Source: Pseudooceanicola nanhaiensis DSM 18065 (GTDB lineage Bacteria; Pseudomonadota; Alphaproteobacteria; Rhodobacterales; Rhodobacteraceae). From it: a stretch of 64,000 nt of DNA. Shown here piece by piece: positions 17,129 to 25,714 of this stretch. The notes beneath the pieces are model-generated. The model had not been told where the DNA came from and searched no databases. It saw only the letters and a program-made list of their open reading frames with translations. Both the position numbers and the translations under genes were made by a program. Numbering within the stretch: the first letter of the stretch is position 1; each line of letters starts with the position of its first letter. The DNA lies in assembly GCF_000688295.1 (NCBI RefSeq), contig NZ_JHZF01000014.1, forward strand, positions 124,001-188,000, read 5' to 3'.

Positions 17129-17716
17129 ATGACCCAGCCGGAGCCCCCTGTGCACGAACCGACAGACCTGACCGGCAAGCTGCTGATCGCCATGCCGGGG
17201 ATGCGGGATTCCCGCTTCTCCGCCGCGGTCGTCCTGCTCTGCGCCCATTCCGACGAAGGCGCCATGGGACTGATGATCAACCGCCCCGCCCTGGGCGTAC
17301 GGCTCGGCGATCTGTTCGAACAGCTGAACGTGGAATGCGAGGGCGGCGCCGGGGAAATGCCCGTCCTGTCCGGCGGCCCGGTGGAGGAGGAGCGGGGCTT
17401 CGTCCTGCACACCCGCGAATACCAATCCGCGATCTCGACCCTGAACGTGACCGACGAACTGGCGATGACCGCCACGATGGACATCATGGAGGACATCGCC
17501 GACGACCGCGGCCCCGAGCGCGCGCTGGTGGCTCTGGGCTATTGCGGCTGGGGCGAGGGGCAGCTCGAGCACGAGATGGGGCTGAACGCCTGGCTCACCT
17601 GCGACGCGACGGCCGAGCTGGTCTTCGGCCGGGACCTGGGCGGCAAGTGGGAAGCGGCGCTGCGCAGCCTCGGGATCAACCCCGCCACGCTGTCGGCGCT
17701 CTCGGGCCGGGCCTGA
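17129..17716 (+). CDS. YqgE/AlgH family protein (195 aa)
   Basis: UPF0301 family, function unresolved. Signature segments are LTGKLLIAMPGMRDSRFS at the N-terminus, GAMGLMINRP near residue 48, VLSGGPVEEERGFVLH near 82 and LGYCGWGEGQLEHEM near 137. Another in-frame ATG at 17117 is possible. I prefer 17129 since the family normally begins only a few residues before DLTGKLL and AGGA lies 11 bases upstream. It is convergent with the Sua5 gene, 3 bases apart. Confidence 0.92.
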   Translation: MTQPEPPVHEPTDLTGKLLIAMPGMRDSRFSAAVVLLCAHSDEGAMGLMINRPALGVRLGDLFEQLNVECEGGAGEMPVLSGGPVEEERGFVLHTREYQSAISTLNVTDELAMTATMDIMEDIADDRGPERALVALGYCGWGEGQLEHEMGLNAWLTCDATAELVFGRDLGGKWEAALRSLGINPATLSALSGRA

Positions 17717-17719
17717 GGG

Positions 17720-18670
17720 TCAGTCCCGCGGCGCGGCGGCGCGGCGGAGGCGGTCGTTGATGGCGAGCCCGAGGCCCTCCTCGGGGACCGGCGCGACCGC
17801 GATGGCCTTTGCGCCCATCTCGTCCAGCCGGTGAAACACCGTGAAGAGACGTGCGGCCGCCTCGGCCAGGTCGCCGCGTTCGGACAGGTTCAGATCGCCG
17901 CGAACGGCGCCGAAGCCCACCATCGTCTCGCCCGCACGCGGTTCGGTCGCGCCGAGCCGGACGCGCCCGCTCGGGGCGTAATGCGACAGGAGCTGGCCGG
18001 GCGAGGTGATGCCCGCCTCGGGCGCGGGCGGCAGCAGCGGCGCGCCCAGCACGGCCTCCGCCGCCTCCTTCGCGATGCCGCCCGGGCGCAGCAGCCGCGC
18101 CGTGCCGTCCGGTCCGAAGCCGATGATCGTGCTCTCCAGCCCGACCGCGCAGGCCCCGCCGTCGAGCACCGCCTCGATCCGGCCCGAAAGCCCGGCCATC
18201 ACATGCCGCGCCTCGGTCGCGCTGACCCGGCCCGAGGGGTTGGCCGAGGGCGCGGCGATCGGGCCTGCGAACCGGCGGAGCAGGTCCTGCGCCAGGGGGT
18301 GCGCCGGGACGCGGATCGCCAGAGTCGGCAGGCCCGCGGTGACCAGCGGCGCGATCCCGGCCTGCGCCTTCAGCGGCAGGACGAGCGTGAGGGGGCCGGG
18401 CCAGAACGCCGCGGCGAGATGCCGGGCGGTGTCGGAGAGCTCGACATGACGCGCCGCCGCGGCCAGGTCGGCCACATGCACGATCAGCGGGTTGAAGGCG
18501 GGGCGGTCCTTCGCGGCGAAGATCCCCGCCACCGCCGCGTCGGACCGGGCATCGGCCCCGAGGCCATAGACCGTCTCGGTCGGCAGCGCGACCCGGCCGC
18601 CCGCGCGCAGGATCTCCGCCGCGGCGTCGAGCCCGGCATCGTCCGGCGGAAGAAGACGTGTCTCGGGCAT
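17720..18670 (-). CDS. L-threonylcarbamoyladenylate synthase (Sua5/YwlC) (316 aa)
   Basis: Makes threonylcarbamoyl-AMP from threonine, bicarbonate and ATP for the t6A37 modification of ANN-decoding tRNAs. The YrdC-like domain spans about residues 10-195: GGRVALPTETVYGLGADA, KDRPAFNPLIVHV, APSANPSGRVSAT and GLESTIIGF. The Sua5-specific C-terminal domain (SHYAPSGRVRLG onward) follows, so it is the long form. ATG 18670 was preferred over an upstream in-frame start at 18805 because family similarity starts at MPETRLLP. Its pathway partner tsaB is at 45192. Confidence 0.95.
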   Translation of the reverse strand: MPETRLLPPDDAGLDAAAEILRAGGRVALPTETVYGLGADARSDAAVAGIFAAKDRPAFNPLIVHVADLAAAARHVELSDTARHLAAAFWPGPLTLVLPLKAQAGIAPLVTAGLPTLAIRVPAHPLAQDLLRRFAGPIAAPSANPSGRVSATEARHVMAGLSGRIEAVLDGGACAVGLESTIIGFGPDGTARLLRPGGIAKEAAEAVLGAPLLPPAPEAGITSPGQLLSHYAPSGRVRLGATEPRAGETMVGFGAVRGDLNLSERGDLAEAAARLFTVFHRLDEMGAKAIAVAPVPEEGLGLAINDRLRRAAAPRD

Positions 18671-18803
18671 GGGTCCCCGCTGCGGGTCTGACGCCGCGTT
18701 TCGATTGCCTCGGCTTGCGCGAAAAGGCGTTATGTGAACAGGTCCGAGTGCATAATCCCGCGCGGCAGGAATGCCAAGGGACCGGTTTTCAAGGGAGGTT
18801 CGC

Positions 18804-20519
18804 ATGCCGTATCAAGCACCCGTTTCCGAATTCCGCTACATCCTCGACCACGTGGTCGGCATGGATCAGGTGGCGGCGACCGAGCGTTTCGCCGAGGCGA
18901 CCCCGGAGACGGTCGAGGCGATCCTGACCGAGGCCGGGCGGCTCTGCCAGGACGTGATCGCGCCGCTGAACCGCAATGGCGACCTCGACCCCGCGCGGCT
19001 GGAGAACGGCGTGGTGCGGACCTCGAAGGGGTTTGCCGAGGGCTACAAGGCCATCGCCGAGGGCGGCTGGGTCGGCATCTCCGCCCCCGCGGAATTCGGC
19101 GGCATGGGCCTGCCGCACACGCTGACCACGGTCTTCAACGACATGATCTCGGCCGCCTGCCTGTCGCTGGGGCTGAACCCGCTGCTCACGCAGGGCCAGA
19201 TCGAGGCGCTGGAAGCGCATGCGCCCGACTGGATGAAGCAGATGTACCTGCCCAGGCTCATCTCGGGCGAATGGACCGGCACGATGAACCTGACCGAACC
19301 GCAGGCGGGCTCGGACGTCGGCGCGCTGCGCTCGAAGGCCGAACCGAACGGAGACGGCAGCTACGCGGTCACGGGACAGAAGATCTACATCTCCTGGGGC
19401 GATCACGATTTCGGCGGCAACGTCTGCCACCTCGTCCTCGCGCGGCTGCCCGACGGGGCCCCGGGGACGCGGGGGATCAGCCTCTTCATGGTGCCGAAGT
19501 ACCTGCCGAACGAGGACGGGTCGCTGGGTGAGGCGAACACGCTGAAGGTGGTCAGCCTCGAGCACAAGCTGGGCCTGCACGGCTCGCCGACCTGCGTGAT
19601 GCAGTTCGACGGGGCGAAGGGCTGGCTCGTGGGCGAGGCACACAAGGGCATGGCGGCGATGTTCACCATGATGAACAACGCCCGCCTCGGCGTCGGGGTG
19701 CAGGGGATCGGGGCCGCCGACGGCGCCTACCAGCACGCGCTGGCCTATGCGCTCGACCGCAAGCAGGGCAAGACCCCGGTCGAGGGGACCGGCACCATCG
19801 TGGATCACGCCGACGTCCGCCGGATGCTGCTGACGATGAAGGCCGATCTCTTCGCCGCGCGCTCCATCGCGCTGGCCTGTGCCGTGGCGCTCGACATGTC
19901 GAAGGCGACCGGCGAGGCGGAATGGGAGGCGCGCGCCGCGCTGCTGACCCCGATCGCCAAGGCCTTCGGGACCGAGACGGGCATGCGCGCGGCCGAGACC
20001 GGCGTGCAGGTGCACGGCGGCATGGGCGTCATCGAGGAGACGGGGGCCGCGCAATATTCCCGCGACGTCCGCGTGACCGCGATCTACGAAGGCACCAACG
20101 GCATCCAGGCGATGGACCTCGTCGCCCGCAAGATGGCCGATGGCGGCGAGGCCGCGCAGGCCCTGATCGACGAGATGCAGGCGGTGGCCGAGGAGGCCCG
20201 CGCCCGCAACGGCGATCTGGGCGATCCGGTCTGGCAGGCAACCGAGTCGCTGCGCGAGGCGACCGAATGGCTGGTGGCGCAGAAGGACCTCAACGTCCGT
20301 TTCGCCGGCGCCGTCCCCTTCCTATCTGCATTCGCACGGGTGCTGGGTGGCCATTACCACCTCAAGGCAGCTATGGAAGAGGCCGAGGATGGGCCGCGCA
20401 CCAAGCTCGCGCGGTTCTACATCAACCGGCTTCTGCCGGAGCATGTGGGCCTTCTGGCCCAGTCAATGGTGGGCAGCACGGACCTCTACGCGCTCCGCCC
20501 CGAGGAAATGTACGCATGA
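18804..20519 (+). CDS. Acyl-CoA dehydrogenase, DmdC-like (571 aa)
   Basis: FAD-dependent desaturation of an acyl-CoA. The ~570-residue length, the N-terminal start YQAPVSEFRYILDHV, and the C-terminal acyl-CoA dehydrogenase extension match the long subfamily that includes methylmercaptopropionyl-CoA dehydrogenase (DmdC) of roseobacters and related enzymes. Motifs: NLTEPQAGSDVGALRSKA, GQKIYISWGDHD, and the catalytic base Glu in YEGTNGIQAMD near residue 428. The ATG at 18804 has a strong GGGAGG site 6 bases upstream. The next gene overlaps its stop. Whether the substrate is MMPA-CoA or an ordinary acyl-CoA is open. Confidence 0.92.
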   Translation: MPYQAPVSEFRYILDHVVGMDQVAATERFAEATPETVEAILTEAGRLCQDVIAPLNRNGDLDPARLENGVVRTSKGFAEGYKAIAEGGWVGISAPAEFGGMGLPHTLTTVFNDMISAACLSLGLNPLLTQGQIEALEAHAPDWMKQMYLPRLISGEWTGTMNLTEPQAGSDVGALRSKAEPNGDGSYAVTGQKIYISWGDHDFGGNVCHLVLARLPDGAPGTRGISLFMVPKYLPNEDGSLGEANTLKVVSLEHKLGLHGSPTCVMQFDGAKGWLVGEAHKGMAAMFTMMNNARLGVGVQGIGAADGAYQHALAYALDRKQGKTPVEGTGTIVDHADVRRMLLTMKADLFAARSIALACAVALDMSKATGEAEWEARAALLTPIAKAFGTETGMRAAETGVQVHGGMGVIEETGAAQYSRDVRVTAIYEGTNGIQAMDLVARKMADGGEAAQALIDEMQAVAEEARARNGDLGDPVWQATESLREATEWLVAQKDLNVRFAGAVPFLSAFARVLGGHYHLKAAMEEAEDGPRTKLARFYINRLLPEHVGLLAQSMVGSTDLYALRPEEMYA

Positions 20520-21565
20520 TGGACGGCGCCACGGCTGGCATCCGATACCCGCTGGAAACACCCCCGCAGCCCGACGAGGCGATCGAGATCGCCGAGGGGG
20601 TGCTCTGGCTCCGGATCTCCCTGCCGATGGCGCTGGATCACGTGAACGTCTACGCGCTGGACGACGGTGCGGACGGCTGGACCATCGTGGACACCGGGAC
20701 CTTCACCAAGAAGACCGTACGCATCTGGGAACACCTGCTCGCCGGCCCGCTCGGCGGGCGGCCGGTGCACCGGATCCTCATCACCCACCACCACCCCGAC
20801 CACGTCGGCATGCTGGGCTGGTTCATGGAGCGCGGCGCAGAGCACTGGACCTCGCGCACCTCCTACCTGCTGTCCCGGATGCTGGTGCTCGACGTCGAGG
20901 AACACCATTCCGAGGCGAACCTGCGGTTCTGGCAGATGGCGGGCATGCCGGCCGAGGCCATCGCGAAGCGGCGCGAGACCCGGCCCTTCAACTTCGCCGA
21001 CATCGTCGCCCCGATCCCGGTGGGCCATTACCGCCTGGTCGAGGGCGATGTCGTCACCATGGGCGGCCGCACCTGGGATGTCCGGATGGGCGCGGGCCAC
21101 GCGCCCGAACACGTGACGCTCTGGTCGCGGGACGACAACCTCGTGATCGGCGGCGACCAGCTCTTGCCGTCGATCTCGCCCAATGTCGGCGTGCAGGCGG
21201 CCGAGCCCGAGGCCGATCCGCTGGCCGACTGGCTGGAGGCCTGCGAACGCCTCTCGACCTACGCGCGCGAGGATCACTTCGTCCTGCCCGGTCACAAGCT
21301 GCCCTTCACCGGGCTGCCGCACCGGATGAACCAGCTCGTGCAGAACCACCACAGCGGGCTGCGGCGCCTGAAGAGCTACATCGCGGAGCCCCGGACGGCC
21401 GTGGAGTGCTTCCCGCCGCTCTTCAAGCGCAAGATCGACGAGGGGACCTATCACCTCGCCATGATCGAGGCCTATGCCCACCTCTCGCACCTCTACAAGC
21501 AGGGCGAGGCGACCCGCACCCGGCGCGAGGACGGCGCATGGCTCTGGCAGGCCGTCGCCGAATGA
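20516..21565 (+). CDS. MBL-fold metallo-hydrolase (349 aa)
   Basis: Metallo-beta-lactamase fold hydrolase with the di-zinc motif THHHPDHVG near residue 92, GHAPEHVTL near 199, the bridging Asp in VIGGDQLLPS near 217 and a late His in VLPGHKLPF near 261. A C-terminal helical domain of about 80 residues follows, as in the LACTB2/hydroxyacylglutathione-hydrolase-like group. Two consecutive ATGs (20516 and 20519) overlap the acyl-CoA dehydrogenase stop, so the two enzymes are made together and this one is probably a thioesterase-like or clean-up hydrolase in the same pathway. Confidence 0.9.
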   Translation: MMDGATAGIRYPLETPPQPDEAIEIAEGVLWLRISLPMALDHVNVYALDDGADGWTIVDTGTFTKKTVRIWEHLLAGPLGGRPVHRILITHHHPDHVGMLGWFMERGAEHWTSRTSYLLSRMLVLDVEEHHSEANLRFWQMAGMPAEAIAKRRETRPFNFADIVAPIPVGHYRLVEGDVVTMGGRTWDVRMGAGHAPEHVTLWSRDDNLVIGGDQLLPSISPNVGVQAAEPEADPLADWLEACERLSTYAREDHFVLPGHKLPFTGLPHRMNQLVQNHHSGLRRLKSYIAEPRTAVECFPPLFKRKIDEGTYHLAMIEAYAHLSHLYKQGEATRTRREDGAWLWQAVAE

Positions 21566-21612
21566 GCCGCGCGGCCATGGTCGCCGGCGCCGCGCCGCAC
21601 TAGATCAGACCC

Positions 21613-22080
21613 ATGGACGACGATATCCGCACCAGCGCCGAAGCCGCCGAGGACGCCGCGATCCCGCGGCGCCACGACACCCATTCCGACCCGAACGCCC
21701 CGACCGACGGGCCGCGGGCCCTGACGGCCAAGCCGGTCAAGGCCAAGAGCCCCGCGGAATGGGCCTATGAACGGCTGATCCTCTACATCCAGAACTTCGA
21801 GAAGATGCTCGACGCAGAGCACGAGGTCGCCATCGGGTTCACCGGATCGGACGCCGGCGTGATGCGAATCGAGGGGATGGGCTTCTTCGATCCCGACATC
21901 GTGACCTTCTACGGAACCGGCACGGACGGCGCGCGGGCGCAGCTTGTCCAGCATGTCAGCCAGCTCAACGTGATGCTGCGCGCGCTGCCGAAACCGCAGG
22001 GCGCGAAGGAGCCGCAGCGGATCGGCTTCCGCCTGGCCGCCGACCTCGAACGCGAGACGGGCGAAGATACGGCGGAGTGA
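21613..22080 (+). CDS. Conserved hypothetical protein, DUF6173-like (155 aa)
   Basis: Small soluble protein with a disordered acidic N-terminus (about 45 residues) and a compact domain starting AEWAYERLILYIQNFEKML, followed by EHEVAIGFTGSDAGVMRIE and FYGTGTDGARAQLVQHVSQL. From memory this matches the family now labelled DUF6173, common in Rhodobacteraceae; no function is known. It lies alone between the MBL gene and the cytochrome oxidase subunit gene. Confidence 0.85.
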   Translation: MDDDIRTSAEAAEDAAIPRRHDTHSDPNAPTDGPRALTAKPVKAKSPAEWAYERLILYIQNFEKMLDAEHEVAIGFTGSDAGVMRIEGMGFFDPDIVTFYGTGTDGARAQLVQHVSQLNVMLRALPKPQGAKEPQRIGFRLAADLERETGEDTAE

Positions 22081-22175
22081 CGCAACGGGCCGATTTGCGC
22101 GCATCCCGGTCGTGACAGGGGGTGGCGAATAGGCTAATCGTTCCGCGAACATTCCATCCGACCAAGGAAGCGAAC

Positions 22176-22310
22176 ATGGCCGAGCACAAGCATGGCGAAA
22201 TGGACATCACCGAGCAGGAGAAGACCTTTGACGGCTTCATCAAGGTCTCGACCTACGTGGCCGTCTTCTCGGTCCTCGTGCTGATCTTCCTGGCCATCTT
22301 CAACACCTGA
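22176..22310 (+). CDS. aa3-type cytochrome c oxidase subunit IV (44 aa)
   Basis: Very short single-helix inner-membrane subunit of the aa3 oxidase, as crystallised in Paracoccus and Rhodobacter. About 20 polar residues (MAEHKHGEMDITEQEKTFDG) precede one membrane helix (VAVFSVLVLIFLAIFNT), the family layout. ATG 22176 has AAGGAAG about 6 bases upstream; the longer frame from 22122 is not supported. The other oxidase genes (ctaC, D, E) are not in the window, as is usual for this subunit. Confidence 0.93.
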   Translation: MAEHKHGEMDITEQEKTFDGFIKVSTYVAVFSVLVLIFLAIFNT

Positions 22311-22344
22311 CCCCGTCGGGCGTCTTCCCAGAGTGAGGTTCACC

Positions 22345-22929
22345 ATGCTGCGTCAGGGCATCGCCGTCATGGCTCTCGTCGCGTTGGCCGCCTGTGCCGG
22401 CGAGGGGCAGAGCCGGGGCTCCGCCACGCCCGAAGAGGTGGCGCGCGCGGTCTATCACCACCCGGGGCCGACCAGCCTGACGCTCTACACGGTCGTCAGC
22501 AACAACACCGGCTCGGGCGGGCACACCGCGCTGCTGGTGAACGGCTCGCAGCGGGTGATCTTCGATCCGGCCGGTTCCTTCCACCACCACGAGGTGCCGC
22601 GCCGCGACGACGTGCTCTACGGCATCACCCCGGCGTTCGAGCTGGGTTATCGCTCGATGCATGCCCGTCCGGCCTATCACGTGGTGTCGCAGACGGTGGA
22701 GGTCTCGCCCGAGGTCGCCGAACGCGCGCTCCGTCTGGTCGAGGCGAACGGCCCGGTTTCCCAGACCCGCTGCGCTGCCGCGACGGCCGCGGTCCTGAAG
22801 CAGTTGCCGGGGTTCGAGGGGATCAGCTCCACGCTCTACCCGGTGCAACTCCAGAAGAGCTTCGAACAGGTCACGGGCGTCCAGGGCACCCGCTATTACG
22901 AGGATTTCACCCCGCCCACGGGCGGGTGA
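22345..22929 (+). CDS. Putative lipoprotein (194 aa)
   Basis: A lipoprotein signal with lipobox LAAC (MALVALAACAGEG) indicates anchoring to a membrane by Cys18. The mature protein is about 175 residues with recognisable segments LTLYTVVSNNTGSGGHTALL, VIFDPAGSFHHHEVPRR and TRCAAATAAVLKQL. The His-rich and Cys positions resemble the NlpC/P60-like permuted fold (HTALLVNG... followed by a conserved Cys/His), but I cannot assign a family with certainty. GAGG lies 7 bases before ATG 22345; a GTG at 22333 is an alternative. Confidence 0.8.
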   Translation: MLRQGIAVMALVALAACAGEGQSRGSATPEEVARAVYHHPGPTSLTLYTVVSNNTGSGGHTALLVNGSQRVIFDPAGSFHHHEVPRRDDVLYGITPAFELGYRSMHARPAYHVVSQTVEVSPEVAERALRLVEANGPVSQTRCAAATAAVLKQLPGFEGISSTLYPVQLQKSFEQVTGVQGTRYYEDFTPPTGG

Positions 22930-22945
22930 TCCCCGGCTGCCGGGT

Positions 22946-23272
22946 TCAGCCGAGCCAGGCCATCAGGATGAAGAGCGTCGCCGCGCCGGTCACGAGACCC
23001 GCGAAGACGTTCCGCGTCGCGATTCCCACGCCCAGAGTGACGAAGGTGGCGCCGAGCCGTGCCGGGTCCGGCTCTCCGCCGGTCGCCGCGGGCCAGGCCA
23101 CCAGCGGCGCCACCAGCGCGGGCAGGATCGCCACGGCGGTGTAGCGCAGGTGGCGCAGCAGCCATGCGGGCATCGCCCGGTTGCCGACCAGCCCCAGGAA
23201 GACGAAGCGCAGCCCGAAGGACCCGAGCGCCAGGCCCGCGATCACCAGCCAGAGGGTCACGTGATCGCTCAT
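22946..23272 (-). CDS. AzlD family branched-chain amino acid exporter subunit (108 aa)
   Basis: Small membrane subunit that works with AzlC to export branched-chain or related amino acids. It has four hydrophobic segments; typical features are LRFVFLGLVGNRAMPAWLLRH with RYTAVAILPALVAPL. The ATG overlaps the azlC stop (ATGA). Confidence 0.9.
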   Translation of the reverse strand: MSDHVTLWLVIAGLALGSFGLRFVFLGLVGNRAMPAWLLRHLRYTAVAILPALVAPLVAWPAATGGEPDPARLGATFVTLGVGIATRNVFAGLVTGAATLFILMAWLG

Positions 23273-24009
23273 GCCTCGGCCTCCTTGGCCTGCGGGACGT
23301 GGCCGGGCTTCACCCGCGCCACCCATTGCTCCACCGCGGCGCCCGCCATCATGCCGAGCAGGCCCGCCGCCAGCAGGCCGAGGTTCAGCGGCAGCGACAC
23401 CAGCAGCAGCGAGGCGGTGACCGCCACGAAGCAGGCCGCGAGGTGCGGCAGAGACCGCAGCATCGGCGCGACCATGGCGATGAAGGTGATCGGCATCGCG
23501 AAATCGAGACCGAGCGAGGCGGGCATCGCCTCGCCGATCATGGCGCCGACCACGGTGAAGACATACCAGAACGGGCAGATCGGGGTGACGACGCCGAAGA
23601 AATAGGCCAGCTTCTGCGACATCGACCAGTCGCGGTGCTTCTCGTAGGCGCCGACCGACAGCGCGAAGCTCTGATCGACCAGGAAATAGGCCACGAACAC
23701 CCGTTTCCACATCGGCGCCGCGCCGAGGTGCGGGGTCAGCGTCGCCGAATACATCGCCATCCGCAGGTTCACCGCCAGCGCCGAGACCAGCGCGATGATC
23801 GCGGGCGCGTCGTCCTGCAGCAGCTGGAGCGCGGTGAACTGCGCGGCCCCCGCGATGACGGCGACCGAGAAGGCGAGCGCCTCGAGGATGTTCAGCCCCG
23901 CCTCGGTCGCGACCACGCCGAAGAGCAGGGCGAAGGGCGACACGATGAAGAAGAAGGGCGCGCCCTCCCGCACACCTTTCCAGTAGGCGGATTTCACGGT
24001 GGTCGTCAT
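23269..24009 (-). CDS. AzlC family branched-chain amino acid exporter (246 aa)
   Basis: The large, polytopic subunit of the AzlCD exporter. Family segments: KGVREGAPFFFIVSPFALLFG at the N-terminus, AGAAQFTALQLLQD near residue 56, MYSATLTPHLG near 91 and FFGVVTPICPFWYVFTVVGA near 138. It has about seven hydrophobic helices. It is the first gene of a two-gene minus-strand operon, divergent from mobA. Confidence 0.93.
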   Translation of the reverse strand: MTTTVKSAYWKGVREGAPFFFIVSPFALLFGVVATEAGLNILEALAFSVAVIAGAAQFTALQLLQDDAPAIIALVSALAVNLRMAMYSATLTPHLGAAPMWKRVFVAYFLVDQSFALSVGAYEKHRDWSMSQKLAYFFGVVTPICPFWYVFTVVGAMIGEAMPASLGLDFAMPITFIAMVAPMLRSLPHLAACFVAVTASLLLVSLPLNLGLLAAGLLGMMAGAAVEQWVARVKPGHVPQAKEAEA

Positions 24010-24110
24010 GGGGGAATGTCCGTAGGTTTCCGGGCGAAGTCGTAACGCCGGGACCGGAGGGATGCAATGCAGCCACGCCTTTGCGCGAAACGGGCCCGGG
24101 GGGCGCCCGC

Positions 24111-24719
24111 ATGAAGGCGCCTTTGGGCCTTGTCCTCGCGGGTGGCGAGGGCCGCCGGCTCGGCGGGGCGGACAAGGCGCTGGTGCCGCTGGCGGGCCGC
24201 CCGCTGCTGGCGCATGTGCTGGCGCGGTTCGAGCCGCAGGTCGAGGGCTGCGCGGTCAGCGCGAACGGAGACCCGTCGCGCTTCGCGGGCTGGGGGCTTC
24301 CGGTGCTCGCCGACGCGGCGCCGGGCGGGCAGGGGCCGCTGGCGGGCGTGCTCGCCGGGCTCGACTGGGCGGCAGCCGAGGGGGCTGAGATGCTGGTGAC
24401 GGTGGCGGTCGACACGCCCTTCCTGCCGCCCGACCTCGTCCCCCGCCTGATCCTCGCGGCCGAGGACATGGCCGTTCCCCTCGCCGTTGCCGCCGCGCCG
24501 CTCGGCGGCGAGTTGCGGCGCCACCCCGCCTGCGCCCTCTGGCCGGTGGCCCTGCGAGAGGACCTGCGCGCGGCGCTGCGCCAGGGCACCCGCAAGCTCG
24601 GCGGCTGGGCCGCCGAGATGGGCGCGCGTCAGGCCTTCTTCGCGTCGGGCGAGGCCGCCTTCTTCAACGTGAACCGCCCCGAGGACCTCGCCCGGGCCGA
24701 AGCGATGCTCTCCGCCTGA
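24111..24719 (+). CDS. mobA: Molybdenum cofactor guanylyltransferase MobA (202 aa)
   Basis: Transfers GMP from GTP to Mo-molybdopterin, giving the MGD form used by DMSO-reductase-family enzymes. Signature nucleotide-binding motif LVLAGGEGRRLGGADKAL at residues 7-24, then SANGDPSRF, GGQGPLAGVLAGLDW and VAVDTPFLPPDL (metal-binding Asp). ATG 24111 is chosen over a TTG ten codons upstream. The length is typical. Confidence 0.95.
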   Translation: MKAPLGLVLAGGEGRRLGGADKALVPLAGRPLLAHVLARFEPQVEGCAVSANGDPSRFAGWGLPVLADAAPGGQGPLAGVLAGLDWAAAEGAEMLVTVAVDTPFLPPDLVPRLILAAEDMAVPLAVAAAPLGGELRRHPACALWPVALREDLRAALRQGTRKLGGWAAEMGARQAFFASGEAAFFNVNRPEDLARAEAMLSA

Positions 24720-24819
24720 GCTCGCGCCGGGCCCGGAGGCGCACCCTCCTGCGTGTCTCCGGCCAGCATGGCCGCCGGCCGCGCGACATCCGCCCGTGCT
24801 GCCCTGCGGGCCGCCCGGA

Positions 24820-25710
24820 TCAGGCCGCCGCCGTCTCCACCGGGATCACGTCGACCGCCTGGTCGATCGCCTGCTTGCCCCATGTCCTGAGCACACCGCG
24901 GTCGGGCGCCACGTCGGAATAATCCCGCCCGTAGGCCACCACCACGTGGTCGGTGCCGACGAGCAGGTCGTTCGTCGGGTCGAACTCCAGCCAGCCGCCG
25001 TCGACGCCGACCCAGGCCCGCACCCAGGCATGCATCGCGTCGGCCCCGGCCAGCCGTTCGCGGCCGGGCGGCGGCAGCGTTCTCAGGAAGCCCGAGACAT
25101 AGCCCGCCGGCACCCCGATCCCGCGCAGGCAGGCGATCAGGATATGCGAGAAATCCTGGCAGACGCCGTGTCGCAGGCGGAAGGCCTCCTCGGGCGGGGT
25201 GTCCACCTCGGTCGCATCCGAATCGAATTTCATCTCGTCGTGCAGGCGCCGTCCGATCGCCAGCACCGCCTGCTGCGCGGTGATCCCGGGGGTCAGGCAC
25301 TCGCGCGCGAAGGCGGTCATCGCGGGCGAGAGCGCCAGCCGGGGCGAGGCGCCGCGGAAGTGATGCGGGCTTTCCGGTCCGATGTCGCGCAGCTGCGCCA
25401 GCTCGCAGGCCAGCCCGCCGAGCTCCGGCGAGAAGTCCAGCGTCTGGGGCTGGGCGATGCGCTCGACCCGCGCCTGAAGGCTCAGCACCAGCGAGTCGAC
25501 CGGCGCCCGCCACGCGAATTCGGTCACCGCGTTGGCGAAGAAGTCGGTGCGGTCGATCCGCTCGTCGGGCCAGGGGTCGGCCTCGAGCACGCCGGTGATC
25601 AGCGTCTGCTGGCCCCAGATCGTGCGCGGCAGCAGGTGCGCGAGCGTCCGCGCCCCCTCGGCCGGAGAGGCGTAGCCGTGTTCGATCTTCAGCCCGATGT
25701 CGTAGAGCAT
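24820..25710 (-). CDS. Transglutaminase-like cysteine protease family protein (296 aa)
   Basis: An N-terminal beta domain (Bact_transglu_N type) of about 110 residues precedes a transglutaminase-like catalytic core. The triad is intact: Cys184 in HGVCQDFSH, His227 in DAMHAWV and Asp244 in WLEFDPTND. Such proteins in this gene context are predicted peptidases or amide-bond exchangers acting on the product of the neighbouring ATP-grasp ligase (known from comparative genomics, not biochemistry). It is the last gene of the minus-strand operon, 4 bases after the ATP-grasp/alpha-E gene. Confidence 0.92.
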   Translation of the reverse strand: MLYDIGLKIEHGYASPAEGARTLAHLLPRTIWGQQTLITGVLEADPWPDERIDRTDFFANAVTEFAWRAPVDSLVLSLQARVERIAQPQTLDFSPELGGLACELAQLRDIGPESPHHFRGASPRLALSPAMTAFARECLTPGITAQQAVLAIGRRLHDEMKFDSDATEVDTPPEEAFRLRHGVCQDFSHILIACLRGIGVPAGYVSGFLRTLPPPGRERLAGADAMHAWVRAWVGVDGGWLEFDPTNDLLVGTDHVVVAYGRDYSDVAPDRGVLRTWGKQAIDQAVDVIPVETAAA

Positions 25711-25714
25711 CGCC

